Source of the DNA: JAUSKF01 sp964355005
Lineage (GTDB): Bacteria; Patescibacteriota; Minisyncoccia; UBA6257; WO2-44-18
Length of the DNA stretch: 14,063 nucleotides
Assembly: GCA_964355005.1 (NCBI GenBank)
Contig: CAYHBX010000021.1
Location: 1-14,063 of the forward strand
Reading direction: 5' to 3'
How positions within the stretch are numbered: position 1 is the stretch's first letter; the number at the start of each line of letters is the position of its first letter. A program made the position numbers and the translations under genes. The notes beneath the pieces were generated by a model. That model was not told the DNA's origin. It did not search any database and saw nothing but the letters and a program-made list of their open reading frames with translations. Below, in pieces: positions 6,342-11,407 of this stretch.

Positions 6342-7752
6342 ATTTAGGAATAAATTTTCGGGCGCGGACCTGGCGGTGGTAATTTATTACGAACCAATGA
6401 GTCTGATAGATAGCTCGTTCGATCAACTCCTGGAGTTCTTTCGGGGCTTTTGCCATTCCGATTACTTTTCTTTGCGGTTTGGCATAAGAGAGAAGTTTAA
6501 TGTTGGAAGCTCCGACGCTACCGGTCGGAGAGCCGACTTTTGACGTCGGCTTTGAATGTTTAAGGTGGAAGGCGTCCAAGACGCGTTTCGCCGCTCGGTA
6601 TTGCGTAATTCCGCCGTCGATTATGATCAGATCCGGATATGGCCATTCGGGGTGGTTTAGGCGGCGAGACAATATTTCCCCGATCATTTTTGGATCGTCT
6701 CGGGTTGGAGCGCTTTTTATTTTGAATTTCCTCCACTGATTTTTGTCCGCCACCCACTCGTCGTTAGCTCCGACGCTACCGGTCGGAGAGCCGACTTTTG
6801 ACGTCGGCTTCGTTAGTTGTCCGCTGTTCCTTGTTAATGTAGTCATCGCCCCCACCGCTTCTTTTCCGGCAAAGTTGGAGTTGTCGTAACATTCAATACG
6901 TTGGAGGTTCGGCATGTTCGAATTGTTCGAGGTGTAATCTGTTTCGATAAAATCACGATGCTCAAAGATCTTCTCAAGCGCCCAGCGCTCTTTTTCATCG
7001 GCAGCGTTTTTTAGTGTTTTCTTTCCCGACAAGATGGTCTTGATTGCTCGAATATTTTTAGAATAACGCGAAAGTTGCGAAGCGGTATGCGAATCATGCG
7101 AACTGTTGGCATAATTCGCAATGCCCTTTTCATCGTTCGCATTATTTTTTTTGCAACATATTCCCAGACATTTCCCAATTTGCGCGTTCAAACAATCCCG
7201 CAAATGGGAATGCCCCGACAGGCTTGCCTTGCCGTAGCCTTGGCGGAGGCAGGTGCAGTAGGGGAATTGTCGGCGGAGAATTTTCATCACGACACGCAAA
7301 GAGCCGCCGTCGGTGAAAGGGCCAATGCGAGAATGACGAATTACGAACGATGAATTAAGGGTTTTTTGCTTAATTCCTGATTCATTATTCATTATTCTTC
7401 TAGGTCTTTCATGGCCAATATAGATTTTCGGAAAAATGTCATTGGTAAAGTAAACGTAAAAGTAAGATTTGTCGTCCATCCACAAAACGTTGTATTTCGG
7501 TTTCAGAGATTTGATCAGCCGGGATTCCTCTATCAGAGCTTCAATGTCGGAACGCAAAACCGTGTATTCTAAATTGTCCGCTTCTTTATGAAGGGATTGG
7601 GTTTTCAAGTCAGTGGCTTTCAGGTAGGACTTCAGCCGATTTTTGAGGTTAGAGGCCTTTCCTATATATAGGACATCCTTGCTTTGCCGGAAGATATAGA
7701 CTCCCGAATCGCCCGGCGCCCCCTTAATTTTTTGAATAACTCCCGTATTCAT
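6340..7752 (-). CDS. uvrC: UvrC, excinuclease ABC nuclease subunit, short and repeat-invaded
   Basis: Nuclease of nucleotide excision repair that cuts 3' and 5' of a lesion held by UvrB. 470 residues from ATG 7752. An N-terminal GIY-YIG domain shows GVYIF (17-21), LYIGKA (28-33), R39, E76 and N88, fitting the family's active site. A Cys cluster follows (C168, C187, C195, C199), then an RNase-H-like domain with D290 (ECYDNSN), D379 (LIIIDGG) and H459 (INYHR), the expected D-D-H set. The protein stops after YHRQVRARKFIPK and has no C-terminal HhH domains; the UvrB-binding region is poorly conserved. Extra segments at residues 120-141, 169-184, about 205-230, 315-329 and 401-415 coincide with DNA repeats, all in frame. 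A TATAAT (7767-7762) lies 9 bases before the ATG. All core catalytic residues remain, so it is probably functional. Confidence 0.93.
   Translation of the reverse strand: MNTGVIQKIKGAPGDSGVYIFRQSKDVLYIGKASNLKNRLKSYLKATDLKTQSLHKEADNLEYTVLRSDIEALIEESRLIKSLKPKYNVLWMDDKSYFYVYFTNDIFPKIYIGHERPRRIMNNESGIKQKTLNSSFVIRHSRIGPFTDGGSLRVVMKILRRQFPYCTCLRQGYGKASLSGHSHLRDCLNAQIGKCLGICCKKNNANDEKGIANYANSSHDSHTASQLSRYSKNIRAIKTILSGKKTLKNAADEKERWALEKIFEHRDFIETDYTSNNSNMPNLQRIECYDNSNFAGKEAVGAMTTLTRNSGQLTKPTSKVGSPTGSVGANDEWVADKNQWRKFKIKSAPTRDDPKMIGEILSRRLNHPEWPYPDLIIIDGGITQYRAAKRVLDAFHLKHSKPTSKVGSPTGSVGASNIKLLSYAKPQRKVIGMAKAPKELQELIERAIYQTHWFVINYHRQVRARKFIPK
6508..6552. repeat. 45 bp double-hairpin palindromic repeat inside uvrC (copy 1)
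   Basis: Two adjacent hairpins: TCCGAC...GTCGGA and GCCGAC...GTCGGC. The 45 bases are identical to 6766-6810 and equal exactly 15 codons; on the minus strand they encode KPTSKVGSPTGSVGA, residues 401-415 of UvrC. A diverged third copy lies at 9732-9774. Confidence 0.95.
6766..6810. repeat. 45 bp double-hairpin palindromic repeat inside uvrC (copy 2)
   Basis: Identical over 45 bases to 6508-6552 and in the same reading frame (258 bases apart), encoding KPTSKVGSPTGSVGA again at residues 315-329. Its flanks (GTCGTT before, CGTTAG after) are shared with the intergenic copy at 9732, so the full element may be about 55 bases. Confidence 0.95.
7088..7120. repeat. Palindrome with TTCGCA units inside uvrC
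   Basis: TGCGAATCATGC (7088-7099) and GCATAATTCGCA (7109-7120) are inverted copies with one mismatch. More TTCGCA/TGCGAA units lie on both sides (about 7064-7140). The segment codes for UvrC residues about 205-230, low-complexity text (NANDEKGIANYANSSHDSH) that does not look like the family. Confidence 0.6.
7213..7253. repeat. GC-rich palindromic repeat inside uvrC Cys cluster
   Basis: GCTTGCCTTGCCGTAGCC followed by GGCGGAGGCAGG forms an imperfect palindrome with a CCTGCCTCCGCC end. On the minus strand it is read as CLRQGYGKASLSG and lengthens the spacing between C168 and C187 of UvrC, where family members have only a few residues. It is related in composition to 6071-6103. Confidence 0.65.
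7331..7397. repeat. AT-rich palindromic repeat inside uvrC
   Basis: GAATGACGAATTACGAACGATGAATTAAG... and ...TTAATTCCTGATTCATTATTCATTATTC are inverted, imperfect arms around a T-rich centre. The minus strand reads it as MNNESGIKQKTLNSSFVIRHS, residues 121-141 of UvrC, between HERPRR and the family motif IGPFTDG. Confidence 0.75.
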
Positions 7753-7761
7753 AGCGAGCAG

Positions 7762-7767
7762 ATTATA
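7762..7767 (-). promoter_or_regulatory. TATAAT box 9 bases upstream of uvrC
   Basis: Minus-strand TATAAT at 7767-7762, nine bases before ATG 7752. The upstream sequence is the terminator of the methyltransferase gene, and only a poor -35 match is present at 17 bases. The uvrC mRNA would have almost no leader. Confidence 0.45.
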
Positions 7768-7776
7768 ATATATGTA

Positions 7777-7806
7777 ATAAAAAACCGCCAATGAGGCGGG
7801 TTTTTT
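7777..7806 (-). terminator. Terminator of the methyltransferase gene
   Basis: On the minus strand CCGCC tcatt GGCGG is followed by TTTTTT; the A run on the other side makes it nearly symmetric. It starts 3 bases beyond the methyltransferase stop and separates it from uvrC. Confidence 0.88.
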
Positions 7807-7808
7807 GT

Positions 7809-8555
7809 TTACGCTTTTTTCACTATCACCAAGCGGAAGAGGGTTTCCTTGCCGTTAATTTCCGGCTTAACAAGACTGATATCTTCCCAGCGTCCGTCGG
7901 TGAAAAGTTCCATTATTTCCGGCCAAAGGAAATTTAGGTAATACATCACGAATTCCGGTTTAATAAATCGATTCCGGACTTTCATTACCGCATCGAAAGC
8001 GAAATAGGGCCAAGCGGAAAGGTGATACCACTTCGGGCGTTCGGCGGTCGCGAAGACAAAGATCCCGCCGGGTCGCAGAATTGAATGCGCGATATCCACG
8101 AATTCTTTGTGGCGATTTTTTTCAATATGCCCCAAGGCGCCAAAGCAAGTCACGAGGTCATAGCCGCGCAGGAACTGAATATCAAAAATGTCTTTGCAAA
8201 CGAAGCGCACCTCCGGCTTAGCTACGTCCGTGAACTTCTTTTTTGCTTCTGCCAGCATCGGTTCGCTCCAATCAATACCGACGATTTCCTTTTTCACGAT
8301 TGGGATTAGTCCTTCGATCACCGCGCCCGTTCCGGTGCAGAGGTCGATCGCGTAGTCAAAAGTCCCATCGCCTCTTCTTTCGGCCATTTCCCTAGCCACA
8401 TAAGCCAGAACCTCTGCTGATGCTTCAATTACTGCTTTCGAGGTCAAAAACGGCGTGTAATCAAACTTCGGCGCCAATTGATCGTATCCTGCTTTAGTTG
8501 AAGAAAGTCCTTGCTTGATCAGCTCGCGCAGGCTTGGACCTTTCGCGTGGAACAT
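7809..8555 (-). CDS. Class I SAM-dependent methyltransferase, substrate unknown
   Basis: 248 residues with a Rossmann methyltransferase core. SAM-binding motif I is AIDLCTGTGA (D71-G77); the acidic end of strand 2 is VGIDWSEPMLAEAKKKF; motif III area is FVCKDIFDIQ; motif IV is YDLVTCFGALGHI; then the post-motif ILRPGGIFVFAT. The N-terminal 60 residues (with STKAGYDQLAPKFDYTPF) resemble the cap of small-molecule methyltransferases. The start is ATG 8555 with a perfect AGGAGG at 8565-8560, four bases away. The gene diverges from a radical SAM gene at 8691 over a 135 bp spacer. A shared modification pathway is possible but not shown. Confidence 0.9.
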   Translation of the reverse strand: MFHAKGPSLRELIKQGLSSTKAGYDQLAPKFDYTPFLTSKAVIEASAEVLAYVAREMAERRGDGTFDYAIDLCTGTGAVIEGLIPIVKKEIVGIDWSEPMLAEAKKKFTDVAKPEVRFVCKDIFDIQFLRGYDLVTCFGALGHIEKNRHKEFVDIAHSILRPGGIFVFATAERPKWYHLSAWPYFAFDAVMKVRNRFIKPEFVMYYLNFLWPEIMELFTDGRWEDISLVKPEINGKETLFRLVIVKKA

Positions 8556-8626
8556 CTCGCCTCCTTTTTTTCTAGCCGTTTCAAATTTCTAACCAGAGCT
8601 TATCACTCGGAATATAAAATGGAAAG

Positions 8627-8655
8627 TTGACCCTCCTACATTATCGGGTTATAGT
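8627..8655 (+). promoter_or_regulatory. Sigma70 promoter of the radical SAM gene
   Basis: TTGACC (8627-8632), a 17-base spacer, and TATAGT (8650-8655), each one base from consensus. The expected start near 8662 leaves about 29 bases of leader with a Shine-Dalgarno. Confidence 0.78.
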
Positions 8656-8690
8656 ATCTCGTACCTTTACATCATTAAGAGGTGGCTACC

Positions 8691-9659
8691 ATGTTGTCGC
8701 TGGATGATCAGAAAACTTTCGAAGAGGGATTTCTTTCGGAGATCGACTCTCTTTCACATGACGACCCGGGCGATGTCCGGAAAAATGTTCTTTTGCGGTA
8801 TGACGAAAAAAGATGGCGCGAATCGGTAGTTGAGCCGGAAAATACCCTTCAAATATTCATTACGGACCGATGCAATCTCCGGTGTCCGGAATGTTTTTAC
8901 GGGCAATGGCTGGGCGCGTTTGAGATGGACTTGGAAACTTACAAAGCTCACGTTCTGAAATATGCCGGACAGGTGAAAAAGATCACATTGCTGGGCGGCG
9001 AGCCGACGCTTCACAAGAAGCTCGCGGAGATCGTCCGTTTTAACGCCGGTCTTGGATTTAAGACGACTGTTTACACGAACGGTGTCCGCATTGACCGCCT
9101 GAATGAGATCTGCGCGAATCCCGATCTTGCCGAGATGGTTTCTATCCGGATCGGCGTTCACGGTCTGACGATCAGTGAAAAGCCTCTCCGGGAAGTTCCG
9201 AAAACCGATCTTCCGGTGACCGTAGTTTATATGGCCGCCGAGTACAACAAGCATGAGATTATGGCCGCCGCGCATTTTGCCGAAGAAAATTTTAACTGCC
9301 AGGGATTTTTCATCTCCAGTATCCGGGAGATTGAAAAGACGGGGGATTACTGGCTGGATACGCCAAAAACTATTCCGATCAGTAATTACGCCGGTATCGT
9401 TCAAGGTTTCGTTTCCCATTACCGTGGCGGCATTCCGAAGCTGCACCTTTCCACCCGAGGAGTGATCGTTACCGGACAACAGGATTTTTCCAAAGTTACC
9501 CGTTGCCGGTTTGGCAGTATCTTACGGGATGGAAGCAAGATCGTCGCGCCGTTTGATATTTCTATCAATCGTGCGAGCCCCGAACTTGCTTTTGATAAAC
9601 AGGAATGTCTGCGGCACACCAAATGTGTTCTGCAGAAAATCGTTCTTCAACGGATTTAG
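8691..9659 (+). CDS. Radical SAM protein, function unknown
   Basis: 322 residues. The radical SAM signature CxxxCxxC is present as DRCNLRCPECFYG (C61, C65, C68), followed by the SAM-binding GGEP in ITLLGGEPTLHKK and a TNG strand (TTVYTNGVRID), as in MoaA/PqqE/NifB-type enzymes. Near the C-terminus three Cys (TRCRFG about 272; ECLRHTKC about 307 and 313) could bind a further cluster, but the usual SPASM spacing is not met. I choose ATG 8691 over GTG 8682 because AGAGGTGG, the Shine-Dalgarno, contains that GTG. It is monocistronic with its own promoter and terminator. Substrate unknown; the divergent methyltransferase is the only hint. Confidence 0.9.
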   Translation: MLSLDDQKTFEEGFLSEIDSLSHDDPGDVRKNVLLRYDEKRWRESVVEPENTLQIFITDRCNLRCPECFYGQWLGAFEMDLETYKAHVLKYAGQVKKITLLGGEPTLHKKLAEIVRFNAGLGFKTTVYTNGVRIDRLNEICANPDLAEMVSIRIGVHGLTISEKPLREVPKTDLPVTVVYMAAEYNKHEIMAAAHFAEENFNCQGFFISSIREIEKTGDYWLDTPKTIPISNYAGIVQGFVSHYRGGIPKLHLSTRGVIVTGQQDFSKVTRCRFGSILRDGSKIVAPFDISINRASPELAFDKQECLRHTKCVLQKIVLQRI

Positions 9660-9666
9660 ACCCCGC

Positions 9667-9689
9667 AACCGCCCTTATGGCGGTTTTTT
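9667..9689 (+). terminator. Terminator of the radical SAM gene
   Basis: AACCGCC (9667-9673), loop CTTAT, GGCGGTT (9679-9685) and a T run. It begins 8 bases after the stop. Confidence 0.92.
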
Positions 9690-9692
9690 CTT

Positions 9693-9726
9693 TTGATTTT
9701 TGCCGTAATTCTTGGTATTGTATAAG
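9693..9726 (+). promoter_or_regulatory. Candidate promoter for the tRNA-Ser transcript
   Basis: TTGATT (9693-9698), 17 bases, TATTGT (9716-9721), each four of six to consensus; an overlapping TATAAG lies at 9721-9726. No better promoter was seen between here and the tRNA at 9899, so the tRNA may be cut from a long leader. Confidence 0.35.
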
Positions 9727-9731
9727 TCGTT

Positions 9732-9774
9732 AGCTCCGACGCTATCGGTCGGAGAGCCGACCCCCCGTCGGCTT
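9732..9774. repeat. Double-hairpin palindromic repeat, intergenic copy 3
   Basis: 43 bases matching the two uvrC copies, with one substitution in the first loop (C to T) and a changed, shorter loop in the second hairpin (five C instead of TTTTGAC-type). Both stems are intact. The flanks GTCGTTAG-type and CGTCAG match those of copy 2. Confidence 0.92.
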
Positions 9775-9788
9775 CGTCAGTTTCTCAT

Positions 9789-9880
9789 GGAGGCGTGGGT
9801 TGAGAGCAGTAGCGCTCAACGGGCTACAAAGGTAGCCCTGGCAGACACGACTCCTCTGATTTATGATCGAGGCTCTGCCA
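9789..9880 (+). other. Hairpin-rich leader upstream of tRNA-Ser, tRNA-like start
   Basis: Three hairpins in a row: GTTGAG/CTCAAC (9799-9804/9815-9820), GGGCTAC-aaag-GTAGCCC (9821-9838) and TGGCAGA/TCTGCCA (9839-9845/9874-9880) with an inner CCTC/GAGG. The segment begins with GGAGGCGTGG, the same ten bases that open the tRNA-Ser 110 bases downstream. A CGACTCC is found where a T loop could be, but no matching 3' acceptor strand is present. It may be a decayed tRNA, a processed leader or a small RNA. No gene was found here. Confidence 0.45.
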
Positions 9881-9898
9881 AGAAAACTAAAAATAAAT

Positions 9899-9985
9899 GG
9901 AGGCGTGGCTGAGCGGTCTAAAGCAGCATCCTGCTAAGATGTTGATCGGGAAACCGATCCGAAGGTTCGAATCCTTCCGCCTCCG
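9899..9985 (+). tRNA. tRNA-Ser (anticodon GCU)
   Basis: Class II tRNA. Acceptor GGAGGCG (9899-9905) pairs with CGCCTCC (9978-9984), discriminator G 9985. The D arm is GCTGAGCGGTCTAAAGC. The anticodon loop CTGCTAA (9931-9937) gives GCT at 9933-9935, reading AGC/AGU. The long variable arm is GATCGG-gaaa-CCGATC (9944-9959), and the T arm is GAAGG-TTCGAAT-CCTTC (9961-9977). CCA is not encoded. Confidence 0.97.
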
Positions 9986-10052
9986 CAGATTACATTAAGT
10001 ATCGAGTAACCGAGAAGCTCAAACCTATTTGTTAATTAAAAAAATAAAAATT

Positions 10053-10556
10053 ATGAAGAAATCAACGATCCTGCTATTAGCCGCTCTAATATTTGTATTA
10101 GGAGCTTATATATTCGATTCTTATAAAACTTCAAATATTAGAAACTTAATTTATTTACCATCAAAAGAAATCAGAGTTGACGAACGACTCGGCGCGGTAT
10201 CTCTTTCGGGGTCGTGGATACCAGAGGGTGATCTTAAGAATCATTTCTTTGGAGAGAAAGAGGTAAATACGACAGAGATACAATGCTACAAGAGGTCTAT
10301 GACGTGCGCTGAAACAAGAGGTGTTATTACATATCTTGACTCCGGTTCTCAAAAATATGGTTTTTATGTTCTTGGTTTTGAGTATGAAATAAAAGAATGG
10401 ACAGAAAACTATCTTCGGGCTGAATATAATGGAATAGGACGAAACTTTTTTGTGACGATTAATTTGAAGAATCTAACTGCCTCCATTGATATAAAAGACA
10501 ACCAAGATAGTTCTACGGCCTCCGCTTACACAGATACGGCCGTTCTTGGAAAGTAG
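10053..10556 (+). CDS. Exported or membrane-anchored protein, unknown
   Basis: 167 residues from ATG 10053. The first 23 residues (MKKSTILLLAALIFVLGAYIFDS) are a signal peptide or signal anchor: two Lys, then a hydrophobic stretch, with no clear cleavage site or lipobox. The rest is a soluble outside domain with two Cys 7 apart (CYKRSMTC) that could form a disulfide, and a beta-rich middle (GFYVLGFEYEIKEWTENYLRAEYNGIGRNFFVTINL). Base use is clearly more AT-rich than in neighbours, and no Shine-Dalgarno is seen in the A-rich leader. A TTG at 10029 is a less likely start. It probably forms a pair with the next gene, 11 bases on. Family not recognised; the composition fits recent acquisition. 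Confidence 0.7.
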   Translation: MKKSTILLLAALIFVLGAYIFDSYKTSNIRNLIYLPSKEIRVDERLGAVSLSGSWIPEGDLKNHFFGEKEVNTTEIQCYKRSMTCAETRGVITYLDSGSQKYGFYVLGFEYEIKEWTENYLRAEYNGIGRNFFVTINLKNLTASIDIKDNQDSSTASAYTDTAVLGK

Positions 10557-10567
10557 TTGCATAATCT

Positions 10568-11035
10568 ATGCTGGAGACCATTTTTATCTTTTTGGATTCA
10601 CTTCTTCGATTTATTCAGGACAACATTATAACGTCTTTTGTTTCCTCATTTTTTATTGTGGTTGGCGGCGCGGCGCCGATTGCTATTTTGATATATTTGT
10701 TTTCTAAAAAAGAAAAGACGAGGTTGCGGGCTCATGCTGAGGAAATAAAAAAGACGCTTCCGTGGCAAGAGCAATTGCTCAAAAAAATGCTTGAAGTTAT
10801 CGAGGGATCTATCAGCCCTCAAAACCTCGAAAAGAATCTTGATAATTTACAAAAATATATTGAAGCTCAGAATATGGTTGAGGAGAATAAGAAATTTATA
10901 AAATATGCTGAAAAATATGATTTCACTTCAGCCGTGGCGCATGTTCTCAGAATGAGCAACTATATGCCGAAGAGCCTAGATGAGCACAAAGAAATTTCCA
11001 AGAGTCTTCCCGGTTCGTTTTCTAGCGACACCTAA
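10568..11035 (+). CDS. Single-pass membrane protein with helical cytoplasmic domain, unknown
   Basis: 155 residues. A membrane helix at about residues 20-46 (ITSFVSSFFIVVGGAAPIAILIYLF) is followed by a positive SKKEKTRLR stop-transfer and a mostly charged, helical C-terminal part (EEIKKTLPWQEQLLKKMLEVIEG...LEKNLDNLQKYIEAQNMVEENKKFIKYAEKY) likely to be cytoplasmic and perhaps coiled-coil. It lies 11 bases after the previous AT-rich gene and shares its composition, so the two may be one transfer unit. No Shine-Dalgarno is visible. I do not recognise a family. Confidence 0.7.
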   Translation: MLETIFIFLDSLLRFIQDNIITSFVSSFFIVVGGAAPIAILIYLFSKKEKTRLRAHAEEIKKTLPWQEQLLKKMLEVIEGSISPQNLEKNLDNLQKYIEAQNMVEENKKFIKYAEKYDFTSAVAHVLRMSNYMPKSLDEHKEISKSLPGSFSSDT

Positions 11036-11113
11036 TCCAGATAATTCATTGGACACCGAACCAATCTTAAAATGGTCGCTCTTGGTTTGACCGAGACACC
11101 TAAATCTGAAGGC

Positions 11114-11142
11114 TAGAATGAGGCCCAAGAAAGCCTTATAAT
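11114..11142 (+). promoter_or_regulatory. Candidate promoter for a short RNA
   Basis: Perfect TATAAT at 11137-11142 with TAGAAT (three of six to TTGACA) 17 bases upstream at 11114-11119. No credible gene starts after it before the terminator hairpin at 11195-11213. Confidence 0.4.
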
Positions 11143-11148
11143 GCTTGC

Positions 11149-11221
11149 ATCGGGTTGGTTCTAGACCGACACTGCCCGTATTACTGGAAAAAAGATACCG
11201 CCTTGTGCGGTATTTTGTTTT
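11149..11221 (+). ncRNA. Candidate ~70 nt small RNA
   Basis: From the expected start near 11149 the sequence forms GTTGGT-tctag-ACCGAC (about 11154-11170, one G-T pair) inside CGGG/CCCG, then a terminator-like hairpin ATACCGC-cttgt-GCGGTAT (11195-11213) with TTTTGTTTT. It would be a two-hairpin RNA ending in the bidirectional terminator shared with the minus-strand RNA. The evidence is promoter plus structure only. Confidence 0.35.
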
Positions 11222-11225
11222 CCAG
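11185..11225 (-). terminator. Bidirectional intrinsic terminator
   Basis: ATACCGC (11195-11201), loop, GCGGTAT (11207-11213), extended by CTGGAAAA (11185-11192) and TTTTCCAG (11218-11225). On the minus strand the stem is followed by CTTTTTT, a better T run than the TTTTGTTTT on the plus strand, so the main use is probably leftward. Confidence 0.75.
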
Positions 11226-11390
11226 AATAATTTACGGAAAGCGGCGGATTCGAACCGAGCAGTACCCCGTCCAGGAAGGATTCGGAAACCGAAGGTGTCC
11301 GACTGGGGGTCGGGGTACTGCGAATGGTTCGGCGAGGCTTGGGGTCATCCGGCACAAGCCGAAGCGTAAATCCAATTTCCGCCTCCGTAA
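11189..11390 (-). ncRNA. Structured RNA of unknown family, probably minus strand
   Basis: The ends pair over 13 bases: TTACGGA/TCCGTAA (11232-11238/11384-11390) and GGCGGA/TCCGCC (11243-11248/11378-11383), with a 4-base bulge. Inside, CGAACC/GGTTCG (11251-11256/11326-11331) and an 11-base perfect helix GCAGTACCCCG/CGGGGTACTGC (11259-11269/11311-11321) carry a rod with CCAG/CTGG, GGA/TCC and TTCGG-aaa-CCGAA. A second hairpin is GGCTTG/CAAGCC (11336-11341/11355-11360). Minus is preferred because a terminator with a T run lies at 11185-11225 and a TATAAC box at 11399-11394. The -35 is poor. It contains GGTTCGAATCC, like a T arm, but no tRNA fold closes around it. No coding potential was seen. 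Confidence 0.6.
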
Positions 11391-11392
11391 TC

Positions 11393-11401
11393 TGTTATAC
11401 T
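11393..11401 (+). promoter_or_regulatory. Extended -10 promoter (TGt TATACT) before the DUF805 gene
   Basis: TG at 11393-11394, one base, TATACT at 11396-11401, then six bases to ATG 11408, so the mRNA should be leaderless. The overlapping minus-strand TATAAC (11399-11394) may drive the RNA on the other strand. Confidence 0.6.
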
Positions 11402-11407
11402 GGGAAA

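Noticed and set aside
6056..6382. 108-codon plus-strand frame across the RNA gene
   Set aside because: It spans a palindromic repeat, a consensus promoter, a self-pairing RNA and a terminator; the peptide looks random.
8682..8690. GTG 8682 as start of the radical SAM gene
   Set aside because: That GTG lies within the Shine-Dalgarno AGAGGTGG that serves ATG 8691.
8754..9479. 241-codon open frame on the minus strand
   Set aside because: It lies fully opposite the radical SAM gene, which has clear motifs, promoter and ribosome site; the antisense product has no recognisable domain.
9712..9912. 66-codon frame over the intergenic repeat
   Set aside because: It consists of the repeat and the tRNA leader hairpins and runs into the tRNA; no ribosome site.
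11232..11260. Minus-strand tRNA suggested by GGTTCGAATCC
   Set aside because: Only three T-stem pairs form and no acceptor or anticodon arm fits at the right distances; the bases pair better in the long rod.
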